DNA of 64,000 bases from Saccharina japonica. Taxonomy: Eukaryota; Sar; Phaeophyceae; Laminariales; Laminariaceae. Shown here piece by piece: positions 1 through 8,557 of this stretch (position 1 is the first letter of the stretch; each line of letters begins with the position of its first letter). The position numbers and the translations under genes were made by a program. The notes beneath the pieces were generated by a model. The model was given only the letters and a program-made list of their open reading frames with translations. It was not told where the DNA came from and ran no database searches. The stretch is from positions 344,011 through 408,010 of the forward strand of contig MEHQ01001502.1 in assembly GCA_008828725.1 (NCBI GenBank), given 5' to 3'.

Positions 1-1200
1 ACGAATATTGTTTCAGAGTATACTTCGGTCATGAGATTTCTCATCCGGGCAGCACTTTTATTTTCCTCCAAAATCATTTTCTTCGGTGAGGTATGACGCT
101 CCTTAAGTGAGGAGCTCAGAAAAAACATGGTGCATCTCTATCGTAGCATGCGTCGGGGAACTATTACGGGTGTAAGGCATAGTAAATACTAGTAAGTAAG
201 ACCTACGGTACACCCAAAAACCTCTATATTTAATATTTGCCTATTTTTACTAACAATATTTGGTCCTATTTACTATATAAAACTATGCCCCCCCGTAAAT
301 AGTAGTGTACTTTAACCCTCTCTCGTCGGAGTACCGTCAGTTTAGTGTAGTTTCTTTTTTGTGTTTTCCTATTTCCTAGACCACGTGGCTGGGCTTTGAT
401 TTTTTTATCAATGTCCTATCTTGGTTGGGATGCAGAGCGCTTCAAGAATTAGGTCCATCCACATACTCCTCACATGGGGAGCTCTCTCTCTCTATATATA
501 TATGTATATCCTCCTGAACAGAAAACAATGACCCCAAGAACTTTGTCAACCCCATGTATGTGTAGCTTTCCATTTGTACTCGTAGCGTGCCTACTCGTAG
601 CCCTGGCAGGGGCTGTCTGTTCACTTGTTTCCGCGTCTAATGTTTCCACACGTGAGAGTGTTGGTTAACTCAATACGGCTCTCTACTCAGCAAGGTGGAT
701 TCCTCTGCTCTGGCCAGTGGCGCGCGGCGAGGGGTTTGCTTTGGAGATCCACGTCAACAAACACGAGTCGACCTCACAAAGTGCATTGTTTTGTTGGTTA
801 GAAAGGATACCCTACTAAAGGCTACTGAGGTCAGCAGTAGGCTCTTAGTAGTCAGTAGGCTACTGTCTTAGGTTATTACCCCTTCCAAACAACAGAGCTG
901 ACTGGGTAGAGTACTGGGTAATCCCTTCCAAACCAAAAGATTACGATCCACAGTAGTAGATCATAGTATATCCTAACTTGCAGATAGGATAAGTCGTGCC
1001 GGACCTATGATATGTGTGTAGCACAGATCCAACCCCAGGGAGTATGTGCCAGACCGTGCAAGTTTTACGGCTCAATCCCATTCGGCAACATGAACTACAG
1101 TAGATCATACAGATCATACAGACCTTACAGATCATACAGACCTTACAGATCATTACATACAGATCAGGGATATACCTGCCCTGATAGATCTATATAATGA
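1..1200. other. Unassigned sequence with small repeats
   Basis: No coding region is supported here. The stretch holds a MITE-like repeat near 176-301, a short TA-rich microsatellite near 487-508, repeated AGGCTACTG-type words near 815-870, and from about 1085 a short array of GATCATACA words. Short open frames exist but none has recognisable domains or splice context. Confidence 0.5.
176..301. repeat. MITE, TTACGGGGG/AGTAAATA family (copy a)
   Basis: The left end reads GCATAGTAAATACTAG and the right end CTATTTACTATATAAAACTATG followed by a C run and CGTAA (the first of these is quoted in part). The two ends are imperfect inverted repeats. The same pair of ends recurs near 6622, 11456, 20676, 35505, 40334, 60386 and 63686, which is what defines the family. 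There is no coding capacity. Confidence 0.55.
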
Positions 1201-1549
1201 TTTGTCTAAAGTGTGAATCTTTTTTAGGACCAATGTTTGGGTAGAGCACAGAGTTACCAAAGGTAGGAAGGTGACAAAACTTCAGGAACTCCCTCTACGC
1301 CTGCAACTGGACACACACACCGTCCACGAGGGTACAACAAGTATAGGTGGGTGCGATGCGACGCGATGCACCACGAATCGTCGCACGCCGGAACTCGGGC
1401 AGCGTTTCGTGTGGGAAAGTGACTCTTGCTTCACCTCTTCCTCATTCCACGTAATGCGCGGGCGCTTTCAGATGGGGCGGCTTGCGCGGCTTCCTGGACG
1501 ATGGCCAAGCCCCTCTCCACGACACCGTTCATCCGCGGCGTGCCCGGCG

Positions 1550-1882
1550 TTGTGAATCCTTGCCGAATTCCGCGTTCTTAATCGCAGTTCACTAAACGCT
1601 CCACCGCTGAACTCGCCCCCACCATCAGATCGGCACGCACTTCAACAACCAATGGCTTCGCGCTGTCACGAATGTCGTTCGAGAACCGCTTAAAACGTCG
1701 CAACCCGCGTCGAACATTCGCTTCATGAAATATGTCCAGCCAAAGCGCGAGAAGTCGTCCTTGGTGAGCATGATGTATAGCGCGCCAGCGACGGACTGGG
1801 TGGGCTTAGGTTCTCCTTCCGCCACATCGGGACCTAAGCCCATCCAGTCCGTCGGTGGGGCACTATCCGTCGTGTTGATCAA
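1550..1882 (-). pseudogene. copia-type integrase core fragment, unit 1, left arm
   Basis: Minus-strand translation gives a DDFSRFGWTYFMKR stretch, the usual region around the first catalytic Asp of Ty1/copia integrase. The reading frame is interrupted and only a fragment is present. It faces an inverted copy at 1725-2030, with a strong hairpin (1791-1852) between them. It is not a functional gene. Confidence 0.6.
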
Positions 1883-2030
1883 GACCGACTTCTCGCGCTA
1901 TGGCCTGACGTATTTTATGAAGCAGAAGTCTCACGCCGGTGCGGCGTTTAAGCGGGTCGTGAACGACATTCGTGACATCACGAAGACAGCGGTTGTGGAA
2001 GTGCATCCACATCCGCACCAATGGGTCTTC
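1725..2030 (+). pseudogene. copia-type integrase core fragment, unit 1, right arm
   Basis: Plus-strand translation gives VVLIKTDFSRYGLTYFMKQ followed by FKRVVNDIRDITK. This is the same integrase region as the left arm but in inverted orientation. The similarity stops after the VEV residues, where the sequence runs into a TATCTATC minisatellite. Confidence 0.6.
1791..1852. repeat. Perfect-like hairpin at integrase inversion centre (unit 1)
   Basis: ACGGACTGGGTGGGCTTAGG is followed, after a loop of about 17 nt, by its reverse complement with one mismatch. Copies sit at 3834-3895 and 6060-6118. The arms belong to the larger imperfect inverted repeat of the integrase fragments but are far better conserved than the rest of it. 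Confidence 0.85.
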
Positions 2031-2064
2031 CCCCCCTTCTGCATTTTCCTTCTGGGGGAAGGGC

Positions 2065-2165
2065 TTCCGGCTTATCTATCTATCCATACCGTAGAATGAG
2101 GAACACGCTAGCGCGGCCTATCTACCTATCCATACCGTAGAAATGAAGAAGACGCTAGGGCGGAA
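2065..2165. repeat. ~42-bp minisatellite, unit 1
   Basis: About two copies of a unit containing ACACGCTAGCGCGG, TATCTATCTATCCATA and CGTAGAATGAG. Expanded versions sit at 4100-4390 and 6320-6480. Confidence 0.7.
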
Positions 2166-2356
2166 GAAGGAAACACGCCTACGAGTGGCGTGTTGTATAT
2201 TGCGCGGTATTGGATGGATAGATGAGCGGGAAGCCTTCCCTCACAAGGCACGTCGGTGCTGGAGGGACTCCTTGCCGATATATATATATATATATATGCA
2301 TTAAGATAGTATAGCTGTCGCTAGGAACTCGCGCAGCAGGATATTAGTAACTGTCG

Positions 2357-2566
2357 TCAACTTGTGTGTATTGGTGGGGGGAAAAAACAGGGGAAAACGT
2401 CGACGACGTGCCCCGAGAACCCCCTCTGCCCTCCCTTCAGGCGGTACACGCGCATTATGGCGCAGGTAATGGCAATGAGCATCTGCTCCACTTGCGTGAG
2501 GCCCTGGAGTTCTGGAGAAACACCCCCTGGCTCCATGTCATTGGCGTTGCAGAAAGCCTTTGGCAC
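2357..2566 (-). pseudogene. Helitron-like Rep N-terminal fragment, unit 1
   Basis: The minus-strand frame contains FCNANDMEPGGVSPELQGLT, then VEQMLIA, then IMRVYRLKGGQRGFSGHVV. The order ELQGLTQVEQML...YRLKGGQxGxSGHV is characteristic, from memory of the family, of the domain at the N-terminal end of Helitron replication/helicase proteins and related DUF6570-type proteins. Only about 60 residues are kept. A second copy lies at 4597-4791. Confidence 0.6.
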
Positions 2567-2744
2567 TTTTCTACTTCGCTGGCAGCCTTAACAGCTGCTC
2601 GATGAAAAGCAATACACAGGAGCATAAGCAGTTGAAAGTCAACTTTCCTGTGTAGTTACTATCAACACACCAGGGGTACGTACGTCGCATATTGGTATGC
2701 CTACTATATAAATAAAAAAAACCGGCCATAAACAGAAAGGGCGA

Positions 2745-2965
2745 GTAGAGTAACGGGTGTGATTTGAACGTTTGCACACGAGGGTCCCGGGTTCGAGGCC
2801 GTGTTAACCACGGTTTTTTCCCCGTTAGAGTTGCAGTACGTCTACTACGTATAGAACTAAAGAAAACCTGAATGAGTGGTATAAGGGCTTGCCAACACAA
2901 ATTCCGGGGTTCGAGACCTGTGTACGACTCCCAAATTATTATTTCTATGTTAGAGTACAACGTAG
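2745..2965 (+). repeat. tRNA-like motifs with B-box words, unit 1
   Basis: Two pol III B-box-like words, GGGTTCGAGGCC near 2790 and GGGGTTCGAGACC near 2910, lie about 120 bp apart. The first follows TTTGCACACGAGGGTCCC, which resembles the 3' half of a tRNA-Ala(UGC). A full cloverleaf does not fold convincingly by eye, so I call them tRNA-derived remnants rather than tRNA genes. They recur in unit 2 near 4990-5160. Confidence 0.35.
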
Positions 2966-3473
2966 TAGACAGATCAAATTACGATAATATGTTAGAGTAC
3001 AACGTAGTAGACGAATAAAATTGTGAGGATTTGATGAAAAGTGCCGACGGAAAAGTGCAGACAGGGTCAACTGTTTAATCAAGTAAAAAAGCGGTCGACG
3101 CTATCTTGCGAGGGGTCCTTATCACGAGAGACTTGGTCAAACATATAAACTCGCATAGCTAGATCGTACAGATCATACAAGTCAAGAATCTATCTGCCCT
3201 GATATATATACGAGTATATAAATCATGAAGCAGGAATCGATGATCCGTCTGAAGTGTAAACCTTTCTTAGGGCCAACGTTTGGGTAAAGTACAGAGTTGC
3301 CCAAGGTAGGAAGGTGACAGAACTTTAGGAATCCCTAGTACTGCTGTGACTGGACACACACACCGTCCACGAGAGCACAAAAAGTACGGGTGGGTGCGAT
3401 GCGACGCGATGCGCCACGATTCGTCGCACGCCGGAACTCGGGCAGTGTGTCGTGTGGGAAAGTGACTCTTGCT

Positions 3474-3925
3474 TCACCTGTTCCCTATTCCACGTAAGGC
3501 GCGGGCGCCTTTAGATGGAGCGGCTTGCGCGGCTTCCTGGACGATGTCCAGGCCCCTCTCCACGACACCGTTCACCCGCGGTGTGTCCGGCGTTGTGAAT
3601 CCTTGCCGAATGCCGCGTTCTTGCGCGCAGTTCACTAAACGCTCCACCACTGAACTCGCCCGCACCATCAGATCGGCACGCACTTCAACAGCCGATGGCT
3701 TCGTGCTGTCACGGATATCGTTCGAAAACCGCTTAAAACGTCGCAACCGGCGTCGAACTTTCGCTTCATGAAATATGTCCAGCCAAAGCGCGAGAAGTCG
3801 TCCTTGATCAGCATGATGTATAGCGCGCCAGCGACGGACTGGGTGGGCTTAGGTTCTTCTTCCGCCACATCGGAACCTAAGCCCACCCAGTCCGTCGGTG
3901 GGGTGCTATCTATCGTGTTGATCAA
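3474..3925 (-). pseudogene. copia-type integrase core fragment, unit 2, left arm
   Basis: Two overlapping minus-strand frames together cover a longer part of integrase: LIKDDFSRFGWTYFMKR (first Asp region), then VEVRADLMV, then ERGIRQGFTTPDTPRVNGVV with the following E-R. The last motif matches the GI...FT.P.TP..NGV.ER signature of copia integrase, which carries the catalytic Glu. A frameshift separates the two parts. The fragment ends near 3474 without a zinc finger or reverse transcriptase. Confidence 0.75.
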
Positions 3926-4097
3926 GATCGACTACTCGCGCTTTGGCCTGACGTATTTCGTGAAGCAGAATTCTCACGCCGGTGCGACGTTTAAGCGGGT
4001 CGTGAACGACATTCGTGACATCACGAAGACAGCGGTTGTGGAAGTGCATCCACATCCGCACCAACGGGTCTTCCCCTCTTCCGGATTTTCCTTCTGA
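3768..4097 (+). pseudogene. copia-type integrase core fragment, unit 2, right arm
   Basis: The plus-strand frame reads VLIKIDYSRFGLTYFVKQ and FKRVVNDIRDITK, the inverted counterpart of the left arm at 3474-3925. It lacks the NGVVER part. Confidence 0.65.
3834..3895. repeat. Hairpin at integrase inversion centre (unit 2)
   Basis: Arms of about 23 nt, ACGGACTGGGTGGGCTTAGG plus three further bases, are paired perfectly around a short loop. Confidence 0.85.
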
Positions 4098-4099
4098 GG

Positions 4100-4390
4100 G
4101 AAAGGCTTCGGGCTTATCTATCTATCCATATCGTAGAATGAGAAACACGCTAGCGCGGATTATCTATCTATCCGTATCGTAGAATGATAAACACGCTAGC
4201 GTGGCTTATCTATCTATCCATATCGTAGAATGAAAACACGCTAGCGCGGCTTATCTATCTATCTATCCATATCGTAGAATGGAGAACACGCTAGCGCGGT
4301 TTATCTATCTATCCATATCGTAGAATGAAGAACAAGCTAGTGTGGCTTATCTATCTATTCATAAGGTAGAATGAGGAACACGCTAGGGTG
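4100..4390. repeat. ~42-bp minisatellite, unit 2 (about six copies)
   Basis: Each repeat has GCTAGCGCGG, then TATCTATCTATCCATA, then TCGTAGAATGA. Unit 1 has about two copies and unit 3 three to four, so copy number varies between otherwise similar units. Confidence 0.8.
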
Positions 4391-4596
4391 GAAGAAGGAA
4401 ACACGCTTACGAGTAGCGTGTTCCTTATTGCGCGGTATTGGATGGATAGATGAGCCGGAAGCCTTCCCTCACAAGACACGTCGGTGCTGGAGGGATTCCT
4501 TGCCGATATACATATATATATATGCATTAAGATAGTATAGCTGTCGCTAGGATTTCGCGCAGAAGGATATTAGTAACTGTCGTCAACTTGTGTGCA

Positions 4597-4791
4597 TTAG
4601 TGGGGGAAAAACCAAGGAAAAATGCCGACGACGTGCCCCGAGAACCTCCGTTGCCCTCCCTTCAGGCGGTACACGCGCATGATGGCGCATGCTATGGTAA
4701 TGGGCATCTGCTCCACTTGCGTGAGGCCCTGGAGTTCTGGAGAAACATCCCCCGGCTCCATGTCATTGGCGTTGCAGAAAGCCTTTGGCAC
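4597..4791 (-). pseudogene. Helitron-like Rep N-terminal fragment, unit 2
   Basis: Minus-strand translation gives FCNANDMEPGDVSPELQGLT, VEQMPI and MRVYRLKGGQRRFSGHVV. It is closely similar to the fragment at 2357-2566 and equally truncated. Confidence 0.6.
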
Positions 4792-5492
4792 TTTCCTATT
4801 TCGCTGGCAGCCTTAACAGCTGCTCGATGAAAAGCAATACACAGGAGCATAAGCAGTTGAAATTCAACTTTCCTGTGTAGTTACTATCAAAACACCAGGT
4901 GTATGTACGTCGCATATTGGTACTCGTATGTCTACTATATAAATAAACTAAACCGGCCATAAAACAGAAAGGGCGAGTCGGGTGTGATTTGAACGTTTGC
5001 ACACGAGGGTCCCGGGTTCAAGACCGTGTTGACCACGGTTTTTTCCCCGTTAGAGTTGCAGTACGTCTACTACGTATAGAAATAAAGAAAACCTGAATAG
5101 GTGGTATAAGGGCTTGCCAACACAAAATTCCGGGGTTCGAGACCTGTGTACGACTCCCAAATTATTATTTCTATGTTAGAGTACAACGTAGTAGACAGAT
5201 CAAATTATGATAATATGTTAGAGTACAACGTCGTGGACGAATAAAATTGTGAGGATTTGATGAAAAGTGCCGACGGAAAAGTGCAGACAGGGTCAACTGT
5301 TTAATCAAGTAAAAAAGCGGTCGACGCTATCTTGCGAGGGGTCCTTATCACGAGAGACTTGGTCAAAATTAGAAATTCGCATAGCTAGATCGTATAGATC
5401 ATACAGGTCAAGAATCTATCTACCCTGATATATATACGAGTATATAAATCATGAAGCAGGAATCGATGATCCGTCCGAAGTGTAAACCTTTC

Positions 5493-6148
5493 TTAGGGCC
5501 AACGTTTGGGTAAAGTACAGAGTTGCCCAAGGTAGGAAGGTGACAGAACTTTAGGAATCCCTAGTACTGCTGTGACTGGACACACACACCGTCCACGAGA
5601 GCACAACAAGTACGGGTGGGTGCGATGCGACGCGATGCGCCACGATTCGTCGCACGCCGGAACTCGGGCAGTGTGTCGTGTGGGAAAGTGACTCTTGCTG
5701 CACCTGTTCCCTATTCCACGTAAGGCGCGGGCGCCTTTAGATGGAGCGGCTTGCGCGGCTTCCTGGACGATGGCCAAGCCCCTCTCCACGACACCGTTCA
5801 CCCGCGGTGTGTCCGGCGTTGTGAATCCTTGCCGAATGCCGCGTTCTTGCGCGCAGTTCACTAAACGCTCCACCGCTGAACTCGCCCCCACCATCAGATC
5901 GGCACGCACTTCAACAGCCGATGGCTTCGTGCTGTCACGAATGTCGTTCGAGAATTGGTTAATACGTCGCAACCGGCGTCGGACTTTCGCTTCAGGAAAT
6001 ATGTCCAGCCAAAGCGCGAGGAGTCGTCCTTGATCAGCATGATGTATAACGCGCCAGCGACGGACTGGGTGGGCTTAGGTTCTACCGCCACGTCGGGACC
6101 TAAGCCCACCCAGTCCGTCGGTGGGGTGCTATCTATCGTGTTGGTCAC
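5493..6148 (-). pseudogene. copia-type integrase core fragment, unit 3, left arm
   Basis: Minus-strand frames cover LIKDDSSRFGWTYFLKR, VEVRADLMVGASS and GIRQGFTTPDTPRVNGVVER, as in unit 2. The open frame continues further downstream than in unit 2, into unrelated sequence. A frameshift separates the Asp region from the rest. Confidence 0.7.
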
Positions 6149-6320
6149 GACCGACTACTCGCGCTTTGGCCTGACGTATTTCATGAAGCAGAAGTCTCAC
6201 GGCGGTGCGACGTTTAAGCGGGTCGTGAACGACTGTCGTGATAGCACGAAGCCGTCTGTTGTGGAAGTGCATCCACATCCGCACCAACGGGTCTTCCCCC
6301 CTTCTGCCTTTGCCTTCTGA
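5955..6320 (+). pseudogene. copia-type integrase core fragment, unit 3, right arm
   Basis: The plus-strand frame reads VLVTTDYSRFGLTYFMKQ and FKRVVNDCRDSTKPSVVEV. It is inverted relative to 5493-6148, with a hairpin at 6060-6118 between them. Confidence 0.65.
6060..6118. repeat. Hairpin at integrase inversion centre (unit 3)
   Basis: Same ACGGACTGGGTGGGCTTAGG arm as units 1 and 2, with a loop three bases shorter. The stem is kept while the loop differs. Confidence 0.85.
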
Positions 6321-6621
6321 GAAACATGCTAGCGCGGCTTATCTATCTATCCATATCGTAGAATAAGAAACACGCTAGCGTGGATTATCCATCTATCCAT
6401 ATCGTAGAATGAGGAACACGCTAGCGCAGCTCATCTATCTATTCATAAGGTATTAAATAGAATGAGGAACACGCTAGGGTGGAAAAAGGAAACACACCTA
6501 CGAGTACGAGCGTGTTCCTTATTGCGCGGTATTGGATAGATAGATAAGCCGGAAGCCTTCCCTCACAAGACACGTCGGTGCTGGAGGGACCCCTTGCCGA
6601 TATATACCTGGTATACATTAT

Positions 6622-6736
6622 CACGGGGGGGCATACTAAATACAAGTAAATAGGGCCTACGGTACAAGAAAAAAACTATATTTTTACGAATTATTACTAA
6701 CAATATTTGATCCTATTTACTATGGCCCCTCGTAAT
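6622..6736. repeat. MITE, TTACGGGGG family (copy b)
   Basis: Left end ACGGGGGGGCATACTAAATA, right end CCTATTTACTATGGCCCC then CGTAAT. The ends are inverted relative to each other and no coding sequence lies between them. Confidence 0.65.
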
Positions 6737-7078
6737 AGGACGAGATCAAGCAGATCGAGGAGTGTCGTCGGTGTGCGAACCCGACGACATGCAATAAATA
6801 CGAATTTCGATACTGCTGCATGTAACGCCAATAGGCAAATGCCTACCAATACGTGCAACTCCCTGCACTCTAGCATAAAGCGATGCTGCTGCGCTACTAC
6901 AGCGGTACAACTTCGTAACATCACCCCCCTTTGCCGTGGAGTTTGTCGAGCCAAACAGGAAGGAGAAAACGTACATAATTTCTTGGTTTTATAAAGATAG
7001 TAGGCGTTTCATCAGGGGCGCCCAGAAGCAAAACCCGTTACCAACACTCCAGATTTTTCAGGTTCGACCTTCCGGGCG

Positions 7079-7325
7079 GGGGGGGGAGGGGGGCGTACTC
7101 GATACTCATGCATGGCCGTAGTCGTATGACCATAGACCCTTGCATCCCTACAATGCCGGGACAGAGCATTTCGGGTTTTCACCGACCAGGCAGACATTGC
7201 TAGCACCAAGCGCGAAGCGCCGTGAGGTGTTGGGCGAGTCGCATGAAGGGTGAGCTGCATCCTACTAAGAACCGCTTGCAAGACGGACTTGCATATGGAT
7301 GACAGCTTCAATGAGTCAATTTAAT
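7079..7325 (-). mobile_element. Poly(C)-tailed SINE-like element, near full-length copy
   Basis: On the minus strand this starts near the conserved ATTGAAGCTGTCATCC-like head, passes GTGAGCTGCATCC, GACTCGCCCAACACCTCACG, CTGCCTGGTCGGTGAAAA and TACAATGCCGGGAC (plus-strand form), and ends in GAGTACGCC plus a C tract, seen as the G run at 7078-7095. Other long copies are at 46705 and 57988. A frame through the element is open in several copies but matches nothing I know. Confidence 0.75.
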
Positions 7326-7559
7326 TTATGGTGCGGCCATTTCCTGGTACAGCAATGGGAGCACTATGTAACTGCCTCGTGGGTGCCTTACCATATACCA
7401 GGTACACACTACGTGATACGACCATCCCCCTTGTGCGGAGCAAATGTTCTCCACCTCGCACAAACTATCTAACAATATCAAGACCGCCAGCCTTTGTGAC
7501 CGCCAAAACAAAACAAAAAAACGCGGGGGGGGGGTGGGGGAGGGCCAGCCACATTAGTA

Positions 7560-8450
7560 TCAAGTGATACCTTGAGTAGGTGATGGGATCACCGTCCGGG
7601 TACGAGTCAACCATGTAAGACCGCACCCATCAGACCATTTATAACCGAACCCACCAACCATTTATAACCTCGATAGAAATCTCGAGATTCGTTGCACACC
7701 GAAACTCGGACAGACTTCCGGCAGAGCCCCCCCCCCCCCCCCGCCCCCTCGTCGCAGGGTTTGTGCCGTCCATCAGGTCAGAGACTTCGTGCTAGTGACA
7801 CCTGCCGGACACGTGTCAACCATGTAAAACCGCACCTATTAACCATCTGTAACCGAACCTATACACTGTAATAGGCCCATGAATAAGAAACAACCTTGTA
7901 AGGCAAATAAGAACATTAGGCTCACGTTTTGGAGGACGCCAAGAAAATTGAAAATTGGATCAATAAAATCGCGCCCATCGGCGAGCGCTACTGTAAATCG
8001 TATACAGTAGCCTATGCTCAAATGTGGTGTCAAAATAAGACTCTTCAGCCTTGCCCAGATTGGATGTTTCTTATTGGCGGGCCTATGCTGTACATCAACC
8101 ATCTAAAACCGCACCCCATAAAAAACTCTCTGACCGAACCTATCACACCATCTGAAACCTCGCCCACTATTCTACTGCTGCGCTAGCCGTCCTCATCATC
8201 CACGTTCACCCCCCTCCAAATACCGCCCGGTTATTGTCGACGGCCCTGCACCGCGCGCGCCGTCCTCACCCACATTCCCCCTCCTCCAGATACCGCCCGG
8301 TTATTGTCTACACCCCTGCCGCGGCTCTCCCCGACTCCGACACGCGCAACAAAACCCACCAATCATGTACTAAGCATAACCGTACCCATCAACCATCGAA
8401 AAACCGCACGCACGCGCGCACCGCTGCCGTAATGCCTGCCCACCTCCCTG
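7560..8450. other. Degenerate CCGCACCCAT/AACCAT repeats upstream of the WD40 exon
   Basis: Words such as ACCATNTAAAACCGCACC and TAACCGAACC recur at about 7610, 7650, 7810, 7850, 8095, 8130, 8365 and 8390. A MITE lies inside at 7872-8085. I find no exon here, so the upstream WD40 exons are either outside the window or not recognisable. Confidence 0.5.
7872..8085. repeat. MITE with AATAAGAAACA inverted ends (copy 1)
   Basis: Ends GAATAAGAAACAACC and GGATGTTTCTTATTGG are inverted repeats. Inside are GGCTCACGTTTTGGAGG and AAAATAAGACTCTTCAGCCT, matching internal words of the copies at 29756 and 29945. The short open frame inside this repeat is not a gene. Confidence 0.55.
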
Positions 8451-8453
8451 CAG

Positions 8454-8523
8454 ATCTCGCTCGATTCCGGCGACATCTCCGTTCTTGTCGAGGGGTCTGC
8501 CGCGGCCCTCCCGACCCCGATAC

Positions 8524-8557
<34 letters not shown>

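Larger units (their letters stand above)
1200..6605. repeat. Tandem array of ~2.0-2.2 kb chimeric transposon units
   Basis: The same landmark, a hairpin starting ACGGACTGGGTGGGCTTAGG, occurs at 1791, 3834 and 6060, giving periods of 2043 and 2226 bp. Units 1 and 2 carry, in order, an inverted pair of copia integrase fragments, a 42-bp minisatellite, a Helitron-like Rep fragment on the minus strand, and two tRNA-like motifs. Unit 3 stops near 6605 before the Helitron part. Sequence between units is highly similar (compare 2980-3400 with 5215-5620). This looks like local tandem amplification of one composite element. Slippage or unequal crossing-over and rolling-circle transposition are both possible. 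Confidence 0.8.

Noticed and set aside
2745-2965. tRNA genes suggested by B-box words
   Set aside because: No complete cloverleaf or acceptor stem pairs by eye; treated as tRNA-derived remnants.
7929-8186. 85-codon frame starting MEDAKKIENW
   Set aside because: It lies inside a MITE with AATAAGAAACA ends; words of the frame recur in non-coding copies at 29756 and 29945.
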